Shown one piece after another: positions 7,304 through 17,661 of a stretch of DNA of 64,000 nucleotides; the stretch's first letter is position 1; every line of letters begins with the position of its first letter. Origin of the DNA: Sphingosinicella microcystinivorans (lineage in GTDB: Bacteria; Pseudomonadota; Alphaproteobacteria; Sphingomonadales; Sphingomonadaceae); NCBI RefSeq assembly GCF_027941835.1, contig NZ_CP116005.1:3983501-4047500 (forward strand), in the 5' to 3' direction. The position numbers and the translations under genes are program-made. Under the pieces are notes generated by a model, which was given only the letters and a program-made list of their open reading frames with translations, was not told where the DNA came from and made no database searches.

Positions 7304-10300
7304 ATGGATCAGGGCTGGCAATTCTGGATCGACCGCGGCGGCACGTTCACGGACATCGTCGCGCGCGCGCCCGACGGCACGCTGAAAACCGCCAAGCTGC
7401 TCTCCGAAAACCCGGAGCGCTATGCCGACGCGGCGATCGAGGGCATCACGCGCCTGCTCGGCCGCGCGCCGGACGCGAGCGCCCTGTCGGTGAAGATGGG
7501 CACCACCGTCGCCACCAACGCGCTCCTCGAACGCAAGGGCGAGCCGACGCTGCTCGCAATCACGCGCGGCTTCGCCGACGCGCTCGCCATCGGCTACCAG
7601 GCCCGCCCGAAGCTGTTCACCCGCGCCATCGTGAAGCCCTCGCCGCTCTATGCCGAAGTGCTGGAGATCGACGAGCGCGTGGGGGCGGACGGCGGGATCG
7701 TCGAACCCCTCGACGAAGCCGCGGCGGCGGCAGGCTTCGCTGCCGCACGCGCGCGCGGCATCAAGGCCGTCGCCATCGTCCTGATGCACGGCTACCGCTT
7801 CCCCGGGCATGAGCGGCGCCTGAGGACCCTCGCCGAAGCCGCCGGTTTCATGCAGGTTTCCGTCAGCCACGAAATCGCACCGCTCATCAAGCTCGTCGGG
7901 CGCGGCGACACCGCGGTGGCCGACGCCTACCTCTCCCCGGCGCTCCGCCGCTACGTGCGGCAGGTGACGGGCGCGCTCGATCCCGCGACGCGCCTGATGT
8001 TCATGCAGTCGAGCGGCGGGCTTGCGGGCGAGACCGCGTTCACGGGCGCGAACGCCATCCTTTCCGGCCCCGCGGGCGGCATCGTCGGCATGGCGAAGAC
8101 GGCCAAGGCCGCGGGCATGACCCGCGTCGTCGGCTTCGACATGGGCGGCACCTCCACAGACGTCTCGCTCTACACCGGCAGCTTCGAGCGCACGCACGAG
8201 ACGGTCGTCGCGGGCGCCCGCATCCGCGCGCCGATGCTCGCCATCCACACGGTCGCGGCGGGCGGCGGCTCGATCTGCCGCTTCGACGGCGCGCGGCTGC
8301 GCGTCGGCCCCGAATCGGCGGGCGCGAACCCCGGCCCGATGAGCTACCGGCGCGGCGGGCCGCTCACCATCACCGACTGCAATCTCTACCTCGGCCGCAT
8401 CCAGCCCGCGCACTTCCCGGCGATCTTCGGCCCCGGCGGCGACCGGCCGCTCGACCGCGACGCCGTTATCCGCCACGTCGATGCCCTCGCCGACGAAGTC
8501 GCCGCCGCCACCGGCCGCGCGATCACCGGCGCGGCGCTCGCGGAAGGCTTCATCGCCATCGCCGTCGACGACATGGCGAAGGCCGTGCGGCAGATTTCCA
8601 TCCAGCGCGGCCACAACGTCACCACCTGCGCGCTGTCCAGCTTCGGCGGCGCGGGCGGGCAGCACGCCTGCAAGGTCGCCGACGCGCTCGGCATCGGCCG
8701 GGTCTACGTGCATCCGCTCGCCGGTCTGCTCTCGGCGCTCGGCATGGGCCTCGCCGACCTCACCGCCTTGCGCGAACGCACGCTCGGCGCGCCGCTCGAT
8801 GAGGGCATCGCCGCCGCCGAAGCCCTCGCCGACACGCTCGAAGCCGACGCCCGCGCCGCCCTTGCCGCGCAGGCGGACGACCTCGCGGGCGTTTCCGTCT
8901 CCCGCCGCGCGGAGCTTCGTTACGCGGGCGCGGACAGCGGCCTTTCGCTTGCGCTCTCCGCGCCGGATGCGATGCGCGCGGCTTTCGAGGCCGAGCACCG
9001 TGCCCGCTTCGGCTACGTGATGCCGGGCGGCGCGCTGGTCATCGAGGCCGTCGGCGTCGAGGCGACCGGCCACTGGCCCGCGCCGCCGATCCGCGTGGAA
9101 GGCGCGGCGCACGATGCCTCCGCCTGCACGATGATCACGGACGGCAAGCCCGTGGAAGCGCCCGTGCTCGCGCGCGGCGCGCTCGTGCCCGGCGCGGTCA
9201 TCGACGGCCCCGCCGTCATCCTCGAAGACGGGGCGACCACGGTGATCGACGCAGGCTGGCGCGGCAAGGTCTCGCCCGCGGGCGACCTCGTCCTCCGCCG
9301 CGTCGTCCCCCTCCCCGCCACGCGCGCGCTCGGCACGGACGCCGACCCGGTGATGGTCGAGATCTTCAACAACCGCTTCATGGCGATCGCCGAGGAGATG
9401 GGCATCGCGCTCCAGACCACCGCGCATTCGGTGAACATCAAGGAGCGGCTCGATTTCTCCTGCGCGCTCTTCGATGTGGGCGGCGGCCTCATCGCCAACG
9501 CGCCGCACATGCCCGTGCACCTCGGCTCGATGGGGGACAGCGTGCGCGCCGTCATCCGCGCCCACAGTGGCCGGATGCGCCCGGGAGACGCCTACGCGCT
9601 CAACAACCCGATGAACGGCGGCACGCACCTGCCGGACGTCACCGTCGTCGCGCCCGTGTTCGCGCGCCCCGACGGCGGCGACATATTGTTCTACACGGCG
9701 GCGCGCGGCCATCAGGCCGACATCGGCGGCCTCACCCCCGGCTCGATGCCACCGGATTCGAAGACGCTGGATGAGGAAGGCGTGCTGTTCGACAGCGACC
9801 TCCTCGTCTCGGCAGGTGAATTTCGCGAAGCCGAAACGCGCGCGATCCTCTCGTCCGGCCCCTGCCCGGCCCGCAATCCCGCCCAGAACATCGCCGACCT
9901 GAAGGCGCAGGTCGCCGCCTGCACGCGCGGTGGAGACGCGCTCCGCGCCATGATCGCCGAGTTCGGCCTCGATACGGTGGAGGCCTACACGCGCCATGTG
10001 CAGGACAATGCCGAGGCCGCCGTGCGGCAGGCCATCGGCGCGCTGTCGGACGGGCATTTCCGCTACGCGATGGACAACGGCGCGGCGGTCGAGGTCCGCG
10101 TCACCGTGGACCGGGAAAGCCGCTCGGCCACGGTCGATTTCACCGGCACCAGCGCCCAGCTCCCCGACAATTTCAACGCGCCTTTGTCGGTCTGCCGCGC
10201 CGCCGTGCTCTACGTGTTCCGCACGCTCGTCGACGACGAGATCCCGATGAACGAGGGCTGCCTGCGTCCGATCACGCTGATCGTCCCCGAAGGCACGATG

Positions 10301-10873
10301 CTCAATCCCGCGGCGGGTGCCGCCGTCGTGGCGGGCAACGTGGAGACGAGCCAGGTGATCTGCGACGCGCTCTACGGCGCGCTCGGCGTGATGGCCGCCG
10401 CGCAGGGCACGATGAACAATCTTACCTTCGGGAACGCCCGCCACCAGTATTACGAGACGATCGCGGGCGGCGCGGGCGCGGGTCCGGACTTCGACGGCGC
10501 CGACGCCGTGCAGACGCACATGACCAACAGCCGCCTCACCGACCCCGAAGTGCTCGAACTCCGCTTCCCCGTCCGCGTCGAAACCTTCGCTATCCGGCGC
10601 GGCTCGGGCGGCACGGGCCGCCGCAAGGGCGGCGACGGCGTCGTCCGCCGCCTCAGGTTCCTCGAAGCGATGACGGTCAGCCTGCTCGCCAACCGCCGCC
10701 GCGTCGCGCCGTTCGGCCTCTCGGGCGGCGCGGATGCGAAGCCGGGCGCGGGCCGCATCGTCCGCGCGGACGGCAGGGTGGAGCCGCTCGCCGCAACCGC
10801 GCGCGCCGAGGTCGCGCCCGGCGACGCCGTGGAAATCGAGACACCCGGCGGCGGCGGGTTCGGCAAGGAATAG
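7304..10873 (+). CDS. 5-oxoprolinase / hydantoinase, fused HyuA-HyuB
   Basis: ATP-dependent hydrolysis of a cyclic amide such as 5-oxoproline or a hydantoin. The 1189-residue length matches eukaryotic-type fused oxoprolinases; many bacteria encode the halves separately. Residues 1 to about 675 are HyuA-like: [12 protein letters not shown] near the N-terminus is the first phosphate-binding motif and [14 protein letters not shown] (about 276-289) the second, both of the actin-like ATPase fold. From about 680 the HyuB-like part begins ([16 protein letters not shown]) with GGTHLPD and GGGGFG motifs. Substrate choice between oxoproline and hydantoins is not visible. It follows the small membrane gene closely. 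Confidence 0.93.
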   Translation: MDQGWQFWIDRGGTFTDIVARAPDGTLKTAKLLSENPERYADAAIEGITRLLGRAPDASALSVKMGTTVATNALLERKGEPTLLAITRGFADALAIGYQARPKLFTRAIVKPSPLYAEVLEIDERVGADGGIVEPLDEAAAAAGFAAARARGIKAVAIVLMHGYRFPGHERRLRTLAEAAGFMQVSVSHEIAPLIKLVGRGDTAVADAYLSPALRRYVRQVTGALDPATRLMFMQSSGGLAGETAFTGANAILSGPAGGIVGMAKTAKAAGMTRVVGFDMGGTSTDVSLYTGSFERTHETVVAGARIRAPMLAIHTVAAGGGSICRFDGARLRVGPESAGANPGPMSYRRGGPLTITDCNLYLGRIQPAHFPAIFGPGGDRPLDRDAVIRHVDALADEVAAATGRAITGAALAEGFIAIAVDDMAKAVRQISIQRGHNVTTCALSSFGGAGGQHACKVADALGIGRVYVHPLAGLLSALGMGLADLTALRERTLGAPLDEGIAAAEALADTLEADARAALAAQADDLAGVSVSRRAELRYAGADSGLSLALSAPDAMRAAFEAEHRARFGYVMPGGALVIEAVGVEATGHWPAPPIRVEGAAHDASACTMITDGKPVEAPVLARGALVPGAVIDGPAVILEDGATTVIDAGWRGKVSPAGDLVLRRVVPLPATRALGTDADPVMVEIFNNRFMAIAEEMGIALQTTAHSVNIKERLDFSCALFDVGGGLIANAPHMPVHLGSMGDSVRAVIRAHSGRMRPGDAYALNNPMNGGTHLPDVTVVAPVFARPDGGDILFYTAARGHQADIGGLTPGSMPPDSKTLDEEGVLFDSDLLVSAGEFREAETRAILSSGPCPARNPAQNIADLKAQVAACTRGGDALRAMIAEFGLDTVEAYTRHVQDNAEAAVRQAIGALSDGHFRYAMDNGAAVEVRVTVDRESRSATVDFTGTSAQLPDNFNAPLSVCRAAVLYVFRTLVDDEIPMNEGCLRPITLIVPEGTMLNPAAGAAVVAGNVETSQVICDALYGALGVMAAAQGTMNNLTFGNARHQYYETIAGGAGAGPDFDGADAVQTHMTNSRLTDPEVLELRFPVRVETFAIRRGSGGTGRRKGGDGVVRRLRFLEAMTVSLLANRRRVAPFGLSGGADAKPGAGRIVRADGRVEPLAATARAEVAPGDAVEIETPGGGGFGKE

Positions 10874-11025
10874 GGCACCCCTGTCACCACCCCTTCCCAA
10901 ATAGGAAACCGTGTGAAGACAATGCGGATTGCTCTTTGAAGCGCATGGACCGTCAATCGCGGCCGCCGCGCACCTGAATATCGGTTTGGGCCTCTACTTC
11001 GCCTACTTCACGAAGCGAAGCAGGG

Positions 11026-11796
11026 TCAGGCGGCGAGCCCCAGATAGCCGAGCTGCGCGGCCTTGAAGATCGTCTGGCTGCGGTTCACCGCGTCCAGCTT
11101 CTCGCCCGCGTTCTGGATATGAAAGCGCACCGTGGCGTGGCTCCGCGCGAGGATCAGGCTGATCTCCTTGTCGGTCTTGCCCACCGCCGCCCAGCGCAGG
11201 CACTCGACCTCGCGCTTGGTGAGCTGGCAATCCATCGGCAGCCACTTGCGGGTCCGCATCAGCTTCACATAGCCCGCGAGGAAGCGGTGCGCGTAGACGC
11301 CCCATTCGTCGGCATGGCTTTCGTACACCTCCGAAAGATCCTTCAGGTTGCGCGCCGAGCCGATCACGGCAACGCCGATCTGGCCGAACGGCAGGTGCAC
11401 GGGGATCACCACCGCCGCCGCGCACATCGCCCGCTTGTCGAAGTTCGAAAGGTCGATGCCGTCGAGATACGGGTTCGGCTGCTGCGTCCGGAAGCCCTCC
11501 TCGTTCGCCCAGAACGGTTCGCTCTCGTAGCGGCACGCCCGGAGCAGCGGAGAGCTGAGCGCCACGCGGTGCTCGCTCCACTGTCGTTCCTCGTCGCTGA
11601 CGAAGCCGAACACCTCCGACGAAAGCGGGTTGCCCTCGTCGTCCACCATCGGGCGCTTCGAGCAGATATTGTCCGTGATCGCGATCCGGAAGCTCGGCGC
11701 GCTGTGCTCCACCATGTCGCGCAGCGCTTCCGCGGCGGGACGGATGTCGCTCATGTCCCGTATCGAAACGCGTGCAATTTCATCCTGCAAGGTCAC
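11026..11796 (-). CDS. LuxR-family transcriptional regulator (solo)
   Basis: 256 residues. The GTG at 11796 is preferred because GGGGAGAG precedes it; the frame extends to an ATG at 11859 without a ribosome site. Residues about 25-160 form an autoinducer-binding-like domain, with remnants of its signature (SSPLLRACRYESEPFW, then FGQIGVAVIGS). The Asp of the usual DP pair is Ser here, so binding of a classical acyl-homoserine lactone is doubtful. Residues about 190-250 are a GerE-type HTH (LTKREVECLRWAAVGKTDKE). No luxI-type synthase is nearby, so it is a LuxR solo. It converges on the oxoprolinase gene and might regulate it, but nothing in the sequence proves this. Confidence 0.9.
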   Translation of the reverse strand: MTLQDEIARVSIRDMSDIRPAAEALRDMVEHSAPSFRIAITDNICSKRPMVDDEGNPLSSEVFGFVSDEERQWSEHRVALSSPLLRACRYESEPFWANEEGFRTQQPNPYLDGIDLSNFDKRAMCAAAVVIPVHLPFGQIGVAVIGSARNLKDLSEVYESHADEWGVYAHRFLAGYVKLMRTRKWLPMDCQLTKREVECLRWAAVGKTDKEISLILARSHATVRFHIQNAGEKLDAVNRSQTIFKAAQLGYLGLAA

Positions 11797-12006
11797 GTTT
11801 CTCTCCCCAATATGGTCGTCCGCCGCCGAGTCGGACTCATTTGAGCCACATTTCAACATGACACGCGCCGGGTGACAAGAGCGTGACGCATTCTAAGCAT
11901 CTTCGCGGTTCAAGCGGGGTTCAGCCGTGCGGCTTTCAAGTAACGCCGCGGCAGGCGCCATTGATTTCGGGGACTCCCCGTCGCATGGTCCTGCCGGAAA
12001 CCGACA

Positions 12007-12795
12007 ATGAAGCGGGAGACAAGGTTGATGTTGGGCATGGGCCGGGCCGGTGTGGCAGTGTTCTCGATGATGATCCTCGCAGCCTCCGCGCGTGCGCAGG
12101 ACGCCAATGCCGATCTTGCGCCGGTCCCGGGGAGCGAGGCCGCCTACGGCACGATATCGGCCGACGTGCCGGCGTCGACGGCGCCCGTGGCCCAGACGCC
12201 CGCCGCTCCGCCGCCTCCGCCGCCTTCGGCGGCACCTTCCGCGCAAAGCGGCGTCCCTGCCGCTCCCGCCACGAACGCCGCCCCCGGCGCGGTCGGTGAC
12301 GGCGACCTGCAACCGGTATTCAGCCAGAGCGAGGTGCTCACCGCCGCCGAAAACGTCTTCGGGCGCGGCGCGGAAGGGCTCGCGCGCATGATCGAGACGG
12401 TCTTCAAGGACCTCGGCCAGCCCAACGCCTATATCGCCGGGCGTGAGGGCGGCGGCGCCATCGGCGTCGGCGTGCGCTACGGCGAAGGCAAGCTCTACCA
12501 CAAGGTGGAAGGCGAGATGCCGATCTACTGGCGCGGGCCCTCGGTGGGCTTCGACGTCGGCGCCGACGGCAGCAAGACGTTCATCCTCATCTACAAGCTG
12601 TACGACACGGAGGAACTGTTCCGCGCCTATCCGGCGGCGGAGGGCAAGGCCTATGTGATCGGCGGACTTTCCGCGCAATACGTGCAGCGCGGCGACGTCG
12701 TGATCGTGCCGATCAAGCTCGGCGTCGGCTGGCGGCTCGGCGTGAACGCCGGCTACCTGCGCTTTTCCAAGAAGAAGAGCCTGCTGCCCTTCTAG
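12007..12795 (+). CDS. eipA: DUF1134 (EipA-like) periplasmic envelope protein
   Basis: 262 residues. A signal peptide (hydrophobic core about 12-25, cleavage near ASARA-QD) leads to a Pro/Ala-rich linker (about 50-95) with a run of prolines. The DUF1134 domain follows from about 105 to the end (SQSEVLTAAENVFGRGAEGLA, GREGGGAIGVGVRYGEGKL). EipA of Brucella is a periplasmic protein of this family needed for envelope integrity (established); the same role here is inference. A second possible start at 12028 has a better ribosome site (GGGAGACAAGG) and keeps the signal peptide. Confidence 0.88.
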   Translation: MKRETRLMLGMGRAGVAVFSMMILAASARAQDANADLAPVPGSEAAYGTISADVPASTAPVAQTPAAPPPPPPSAAPSAQSGVPAAPATNAAPGAVGDGDLQPVFSQSEVLTAAENVFGRGAEGLARMIETVFKDLGQPNAYIAGREGGGAIGVGVRYGEGKLYHKVEGEMPIYWRGPSVGFDVGADGSKTFILIYKLYDTEELFRAYPAAEGKAYVIGGLSAQYVQRGDVVIVPIKLGVGWRLGVNAGYLRFSKKKSLLPF

Positions 12796-12801
12796 GCCCG
12801 A

Positions 12802-13683
12802 TCAGATCGCGCCGCCCTCGACGAGGGCAATGTAGCGATCCATCGCGTCCGCCGCCGCGTCGGAAAGGTCGATGAAGCTCCGGCGCCCGTCCCCGGGATT
12901 GCTGCGGCGCACGAGCAGCCCTGCGTCGGTCATGCCCTTGATCCAGCGGAGCGCCGTCGTCGTCGGCACGTCGGCGGCGATGCAGAAACTGGAAACGCTG
13001 ACCTGCTTGCCTTCCAGCCGTGCGGCCGCGAGGTCGAGCATGATGTCCCACGCCGGATCGGCGAACAGCTCGGCCGGAAAGAACTGCTTTCGCGCCTGAC
13101 GCTTGCGGATGATCTCGCGAAGGCTCCGCGCGGTCTCGGCAGCGCTGCGGTCCGTCGCGGCCGGCAGCAGCATCGCCGCGTCCTGCCTGCTCGCGAGGCG
13201 GGCGAGCTGATCGGCGATACGGCTCACCTCATCGCTCAGCATCCCGAGTTGCACGAAGGCGTCGCGTCCCGTCTCGCGGACGCCCACACCATAGCCCTGC
13301 CCGATGTCGATGCGTTCGAGAATGCTCAAGGTTTCCTCGGCGTTCAGCGGCCATGCGGCCAGTTCGACACCTTCAATATCCATAATGGACAACGCGTCGT
13401 CCAACGCATCGTCGTCCAGAATGACTATAACTGGAGCGGTTTTGGACAGAATTCCGACATCCGCCAAAGGCCGTCCCGTACCTGCAACAAGACCGCCTTC
13501 CGCGGCCACGATCAGCGGCAGCGTCGCCAGCGGCGCGGGCGGCTCCGCGAAGAGCGCTGCGGCTTCGATCCGCACGTGGCCGAGACCGGCGGCATCGAGG
13601 TTCGGGCGGAGTTCCGTCTCCAGCGTCGGCGGCAGCGCCAGCTGGACACGCGGTGGTCCCGCCGCGGAAAAGGTTTCGGCCAT
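12802..13683 (-). CDS. MarR-like winged-helix regulator with N-terminal sensor-like domain
   Basis: 293 residues with the start at 13683 (GGGA upstream, then MAETFS); the frame continues ten codons further. Residues about 30-120 look like an alpha/beta, receiver-like domain with hydrophobic strands such as PVIVILDDDAL, but without a clear phosphorylation site. The middle is helical. The C-terminal 80 residues form a winged helix (KQVSVSSFCIAADVPTTTAL, then GDGRRSFIDLS), as in MarR proteins. Related two-part regulators are familiar from sphingomonads. Target and signal are unknown. It meets eipA tail to tail with a six-base gap. Confidence 0.68.
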   Translation of the reverse strand: MAETFSAAGPPRVQLALPPTLETELRPNLDAAGLGHVRIEAAALFAEPPAPLATLPLIVAAEGGLVAGTGRPLADVGILSKTAPVIVILDDDALDDALSIMDIEGVELAAWPLNAEETLSILERIDIGQGYGVGVRETGRDAFVQLGMLSDEVSRIADQLARLASRQDAAMLLPAATDRSAAETARSLREIIRKRQARKQFFPAELFADPAWDIMLDLAAARLEGKQVSVSSFCIAADVPTTTALRWIKGMTDAGLLVRRSNPGDGRRSFIDLSDAAADAMDRYIALVEGGAI

Positions 13684-13803
13684 ACGATTCCCATAACACC
13701 ACACGGGACGCACTTCTCGCCCGTCATATTTCCGAACCTGACCGGCGCTGCTGATACCAGCCGGGAGGGGGCAAGGGAATCGCGAATTGGACGCGGCGCG
13801 GAT

Positions 13804-15240
13804 TCAGGGCTGCTTCGTAAACCACAGCCAGTGCATCAGCGCGTTGCGCACGCGATCATTATCGGTATCCCCGACCGCCGTGGCGGCGCCGCGCAGCGTC
13901 GTGCCGTCCAGCCTCAGCGCCAGACGGACGGCGTAACTGTAGCGCCGCGTATCGGGGTTCGGAATGCGCGCATTGAGATCGCCTTCGAAGACGCCCTTGT
14001 CGAACCGCGCCTTGGAAACGAGAGTCGGCAACTGGTCGCCGAACGTGGCGCGGATCAGCCCGTCCGCCTGAAAGACGAGTTCGACCGGCATCTCCCTTTC
14101 AGGCGCCGACAGCGTGCCCTTCCAGATTCCCGCAAGCTCGGGTGTCGGCGTGAACGGGGACGCTTGCGGCTCTACAGGCGCAGGCGACGGCTTCCAGCCC
14201 GGCAGCATGATCGCAGCGATCCTGTCGGCGATGATCCGCGGCGCGGGGCTGCTGGAATTGGTGAGGACCACCAACGCGGCGTTGCGATCCGGGAAAAGCT
14301 GCATGATCGTGGCGACACCGGCCATGCCGCCCGTGTGCGACACGACACGATAGCCGTCCTTGGTGCGCACGCTGAAGCCGACGCCGTAGCCGCTGCCCTC
14401 CTCGCGCACTGCTTGCGGATCGACCGGGCGGTGCATTTCGTCGATCATCGCGGCGCTGAGGATCTGCTTTTGCCCCGGCAGGCGGTTCTTGAGGTGGAAC
14501 CCCGCGAAACGGATCAGATCGTGTGCACTTGAAAAGACCGCCGAAGCGCCGGGATGATCGAACGTGTAGAACGGGATCGGCGCTCCGTTCCTGTCGTAGC
14601 GCGTCGCCGCAAAGGCTTCGAGGCCGGGGCCGATGTCGACCGACGTATGCGTGAGCCCGAGCGGCAGGAACACCTCGCGGCGCATGAAGTCCGCGTAACT
14701 GAGGCCCGATGTGCGGCTGATGATCTCGTCGAGGATGCCGAACCCGAGATTGGAATACTGGTAGCGCTCGCCGGGCGCGCTCACGAGGTTTGCATAACGC
14801 CGGATGGTCTCGCCCATCGGCGGCCGAGCGACCGGCTCATCCTCGTAGAAGAACTGGTAGTGCAGCGGCAGGCCGGCGGTGTGCCCCGCCACGCGCCGCA
14901 CCGTCGCTGCGCGCGCATCGCCGACCCGCGCGGTCAGCTTGGCGCTACCAAGATAGTCATCGGCAGGCCTGTCGAGATCGACCTTGCCGCCCTGCACCAG
15001 CGTCATCAGCCCGGTGGCCGTGATCGGCTTCGAAATGGACGCGAGCGAATACATGGTGTGCGCGTCCGCCGGAGTCCGCTTCTCCCGGTCCGCCCAGCCG
15101 AAGCCCTCTTCCCATAGGATCTTGCCGTCCTGCATGACGGCTACGGCGATGGAAGGCACGCCGTTCTCGACAAGCTGCTCCCGGATGGCGGCACGAACCG
15201 GATCGAAACGGTCAGCCTGCGCAGGCACCGCGAGGCACAA
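13804..15240 (-). CDS. serine beta-lactamase-family hydrolase, signal peptide apparently frameshifted
   Basis: Class C beta-lactamase/PBP-like serine hydrolase, probably an exported esterase or D-amino peptidase. Seen: the catalytic SISK at 68-71, the YSN triad element in RYQYSNLGFG, and the HTGG box in SHTGGMAGVA. A C-terminal beta-rich domain follows (from about 375). The in-frame start is only a TTG at 15240, which leaves half a signal peptide (CLAVPAQA). A well placed ATG at 15283 with AAGGGGA upstream starts MRLVVMRRL in another frame. Dropping one base near 15256 would join the two into a normal signal peptide ending AVPAQA. So either a real frameshift or a sequence error is present. 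The mature enzyme is intact. Confidence 0.82.
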   Translation of the reverse strand: MCLAVPAQADRFDPVRAAIREQLVENGVPSIAVAVMQDGKILWEEGFGWADREKRTPADAHTMYSLASISKPITATGLMTLVQGGKVDLDRPADDYLGSAKLTARVGDARAATVRRVAGHTAGLPLHYQFFYEDEPVARPPMGETIRRYANLVSAPGERYQYSNLGFGILDEIISRTSGLSYADFMRREVFLPLGLTHTSVDIGPGLEAFAATRYDRNGAPIPFYTFDHPGASAVFSSAHDLIRFAGFHLKNRLPGQKQILSAAMIDEMHRPVDPQAVREEGSGYGVGFSVRTKDGYRVVSHTGGMAGVATIMQLFPDRNAALVVLTNSSSPAPRIIADRIAAIMLPGWKPSPAPVEPQASPFTPTPELAGIWKGTLSAPEREMPVELVFQADGLIRATFGDQLPTLVSKARFDKGVFEGDLNARIPNPDTRRYSYAVRLALRLDGTTLRGAATAVGDTDNDRVRNALMHWLWFTKQP

Positions 15241-15398
15241 AAGGACCAGCGCAGACCAACCGGCGCATCACCACCAATCTCATTGCGTTCCCCTTCTCCC
15301 GATTTGCTCATATTTTCAATAATTGAAAATCGTATGGAGAAAAGGAAAAAACGACAGAGGCGGCGGGCGAAAGCCTACGGCATGAAAAAGCATTGGAG

Positions 15399-15477
<79 letters not shown>

Positions 15478-15523
15478 ACGCCGGGAGCCGTCCATGACGG
15501 GGCGGCCCCCGTGCGTCAAGGAT

Positions 15524-17557
15524 TTACCAGATGCGGATGCGCTGGTCTTCGGGGAGATAGAGCTTCTGGCCGGGCTTCACATTGAAGGCCCGATACCACC
15601 CATCGAGGTTACGCACGGCGGTCGGCCGCCAGTTGCCCGGCGTGTGCGGGTCCGTCGCAAGCTGCTGCTGGAGCTGGGCGTCGCGATACTTCTGCCGCCA
15701 GATCTGCGAGTAGCCGAGGAAGAAGCGCTGGTCGCCGGTGAAACCGTCGAGCACCGGTGCGGGCTTGCCGCCGAGCGATTTCGTGTAGGCGTCGTAGGCG
15801 ACCGTGAGGCCCGCGATGTCGGCGATGTTCTCGCCGAGCGTCAGCTCGCCGTTGATATGAGAGCCGGGGAGCGGCTCGTAGGCGCCGTACTGCGCCACGA
15901 CCTGATCGGTATAGACCTTGAAGCGCGTCACGTCCTCCGGCGTCCACCAGTCCGCGAGCTTGCCGGTGGGATCGTACTTGCGACCCTGATCATCGAAATG
16001 GTGCGTGATCTCGTGACCGATCACCGCGCCTATGGCACCGTAGTTGACCGCCGCATCGGCGTTCGGATCGAAGAACGGCGGTTGCAGGATGGCGGCGGGG
16101 AACACGACCTCGTTCATCGTGGGGTTCGCATAGGCATTCACCGTCTGCGGCGTCATGAACCACTCGTCGCGGTCGATGGGCTTGCCGAGCTTGGCAAGGT
16201 TGCGGTCGTATTCGAACACTGCCGCGCGCCTGGCGTTGCCGAAGGCGTCGCCCGGCACGATCTCAAGCGCCGAATAGTCGATCCACTTCACCGGATAACC
16301 GATCTTCGGCTTGAACGACGCCAGCTTCGCGCGTGCCTTCACCTTGGTTTCCGGAGTCATCCACGCGAGGTTCGCGATGCGCGCGTCCATCGCCGCGATG
16401 AGGTTGCGGACGAGTTCGTCCGCCTTCGCCTTCGCCTCAGGCGTGAAGTACCTGGCGACGTAAAGCTCGCCGACGGCTTCGCCGAGCGCGCCGTTCACGG
16501 AATCGACGCCCCGCTTCCAGCGCGGCTGGATTTCGGGCGTGCCTGACAGCGTCATGCCTTCGAACGCGAAGTTCTCGTCCACGAACGCCTTGGGCAGTAG
16601 CGGTGCAGCGTCTTTCAGCGTCTTGAAGGCGAGCCAATCGCGGAGCGTTGCCAAATCGGCATCGCCGATGATCTTCGCCATGCCCGTGAAGCTGCTCGGC
16701 TGGCTGACGATGAATTCGTTCTGGTTCCCGAGCCCCGCCGCAGCGAAGAAGGCATTCCAGTCGAGGCCCGGCGCCTTCGCGGCGAAATCCGCCTTCGTCC
16801 ACTTGTTGTAGGCCTTGTCGGAATCGCGGCTGTCGACGACGGTCCAGTGCACCTTGGCGAACTTGTGCTCGAGGTCGTAGATGGCGGCGGCCTTCTTCGC
16901 GGCGTCCGCGGCGGACACGCCCGCAAGCGCGAACATGCGCGCGATGTGCGCCTTGTACTTCTCCCGCGCGTCCACGTAGGCCGGGTTGTCGACGAGGTAG
17001 TAGTCGCGGTCCGGAAGGCCGATGCCGCCCTGATAGAAGACCGGGATGTAGTGGTCCGGCGCCTTCTCGTCCTGATTGACGTAGTAGAGGAACGGCGACG
17101 GGCCGTAGCTGCGGAGGGCGTCACCGAGCGCTGCGGCGAATGCAGGCTTCGACCCCAACGCCGTGACGGCATCGAGATCGGCCTTGATCGGCGCCAGTCC
17201 CTTCGCCTCGATCGCCGCCTCGTCGAGAAAACTCGCATAATAGTCGCCGACCTTCTGACCAGCGGACCCCTTGCCCGCATGACTTCCCGCAGCGGCCTCG
17301 ATGATCTCGCGGGTGCGTTCCTGGCTGAGGTCGCGCAGCTTCGTGAACATGCCGTAGTTCGAACGGTCGGCGGGGATTTCGAGCTGGCGCAGATAGGTGC
17401 CGCCGCCGTAGCCGAGGAAGTCGTCGCCCGGCGCGATGCTGCGGTCCATGCCCGCCGCATCGAAGCCCCACGGGGCGATCTCGGGCGTGTCGGCGGCAAG
17501 CGCGGGCACAGCAAGCAGCGCCGCCGTGGCGGCGGCGTACAGGAAAATGGTCTTCAT
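15524..17557 (-). CDS. M13 family (neprilysin/PepO-like) zinc metallopeptidase
   Basis: Exported oligopeptidase of 677 residues. The start at 17557 gives a clear signal peptide (MKTIFLYAAATAALLAVPALA, then ADTPE); the open frame upstream is not coding. The zinc motif HEITH lies near residue 514 in VIGHEITHHFDDQGRKYD, the third ligand Glu about 60 residues on in GENIADIAG, and the substrate-binding NAYANPTMNEVVFPA about 40 residues before. The C-terminus ends in RIRIW, the usual aromatic end of M13 enzymes. It is 104 bases downstream of the molybdopterin gene on the same strand, so may have its own promoter. Confidence 0.95.
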   Translation of the reverse strand: MKTIFLYAAATAALLAVPALAADTPEIAPWGFDAAGMDRSIAPGDDFLGYGGGTYLRQLEIPADRSNYGMFTKLRDLSQERTREIIEAAAGSHAGKGSAGQKVGDYYASFLDEAAIEAKGLAPIKADLDAVTALGSKPAFAAALGDALRSYGPSPFLYYVNQDEKAPDHYIPVFYQGGIGLPDRDYYLVDNPAYVDAREKYKAHIARMFALAGVSAADAAKKAAAIYDLEHKFAKVHWTVVDSRDSDKAYNKWTKADFAAKAPGLDWNAFFAAAGLGNQNEFIVSQPSSFTGMAKIIGDADLATLRDWLAFKTLKDAAPLLPKAFVDENFAFEGMTLSGTPEIQPRWKRGVDSVNGALGEAVGELYVARYFTPEAKAKADELVRNLIAAMDARIANLAWMTPETKVKARAKLASFKPKIGYPVKWIDYSALEIVPGDAFGNARRAAVFEYDRNLAKLGKPIDRDEWFMTPQTVNAYANPTMNEVVFPAAILQPPFFDPNADAAVNYGAIGAVIGHEITHHFDDQGRKYDPTGKLADWWTPEDVTRFKVYTDQVVAQYGAYEPLPGSHINGELTLGENIADIAGLTVAYDAYTKSLGGKPAPVLDGFTGDQRFFLGYSQIWRQKYRDAQLQQQLATDPHTPGNWRPTAVRNLDGWYRAFNVKPGQKLYLPEDQRIRIW

Positions 17558-17661
17558 GGTCGGCAGTCCCTGCAACGGATGATCATGCCCGAAGCCTACG
17601 CCACCCGCGCGTGCGCGCAACGCACGGATTCGATGAATCGCCGATTCTGCTATACGAACGT

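Noticed and set aside
7232-10900. Very long antisense frame opposite the oxoprolinase
   Set aside because: Same codon-bias effect; no recognisable motif over more than 1200 residues.
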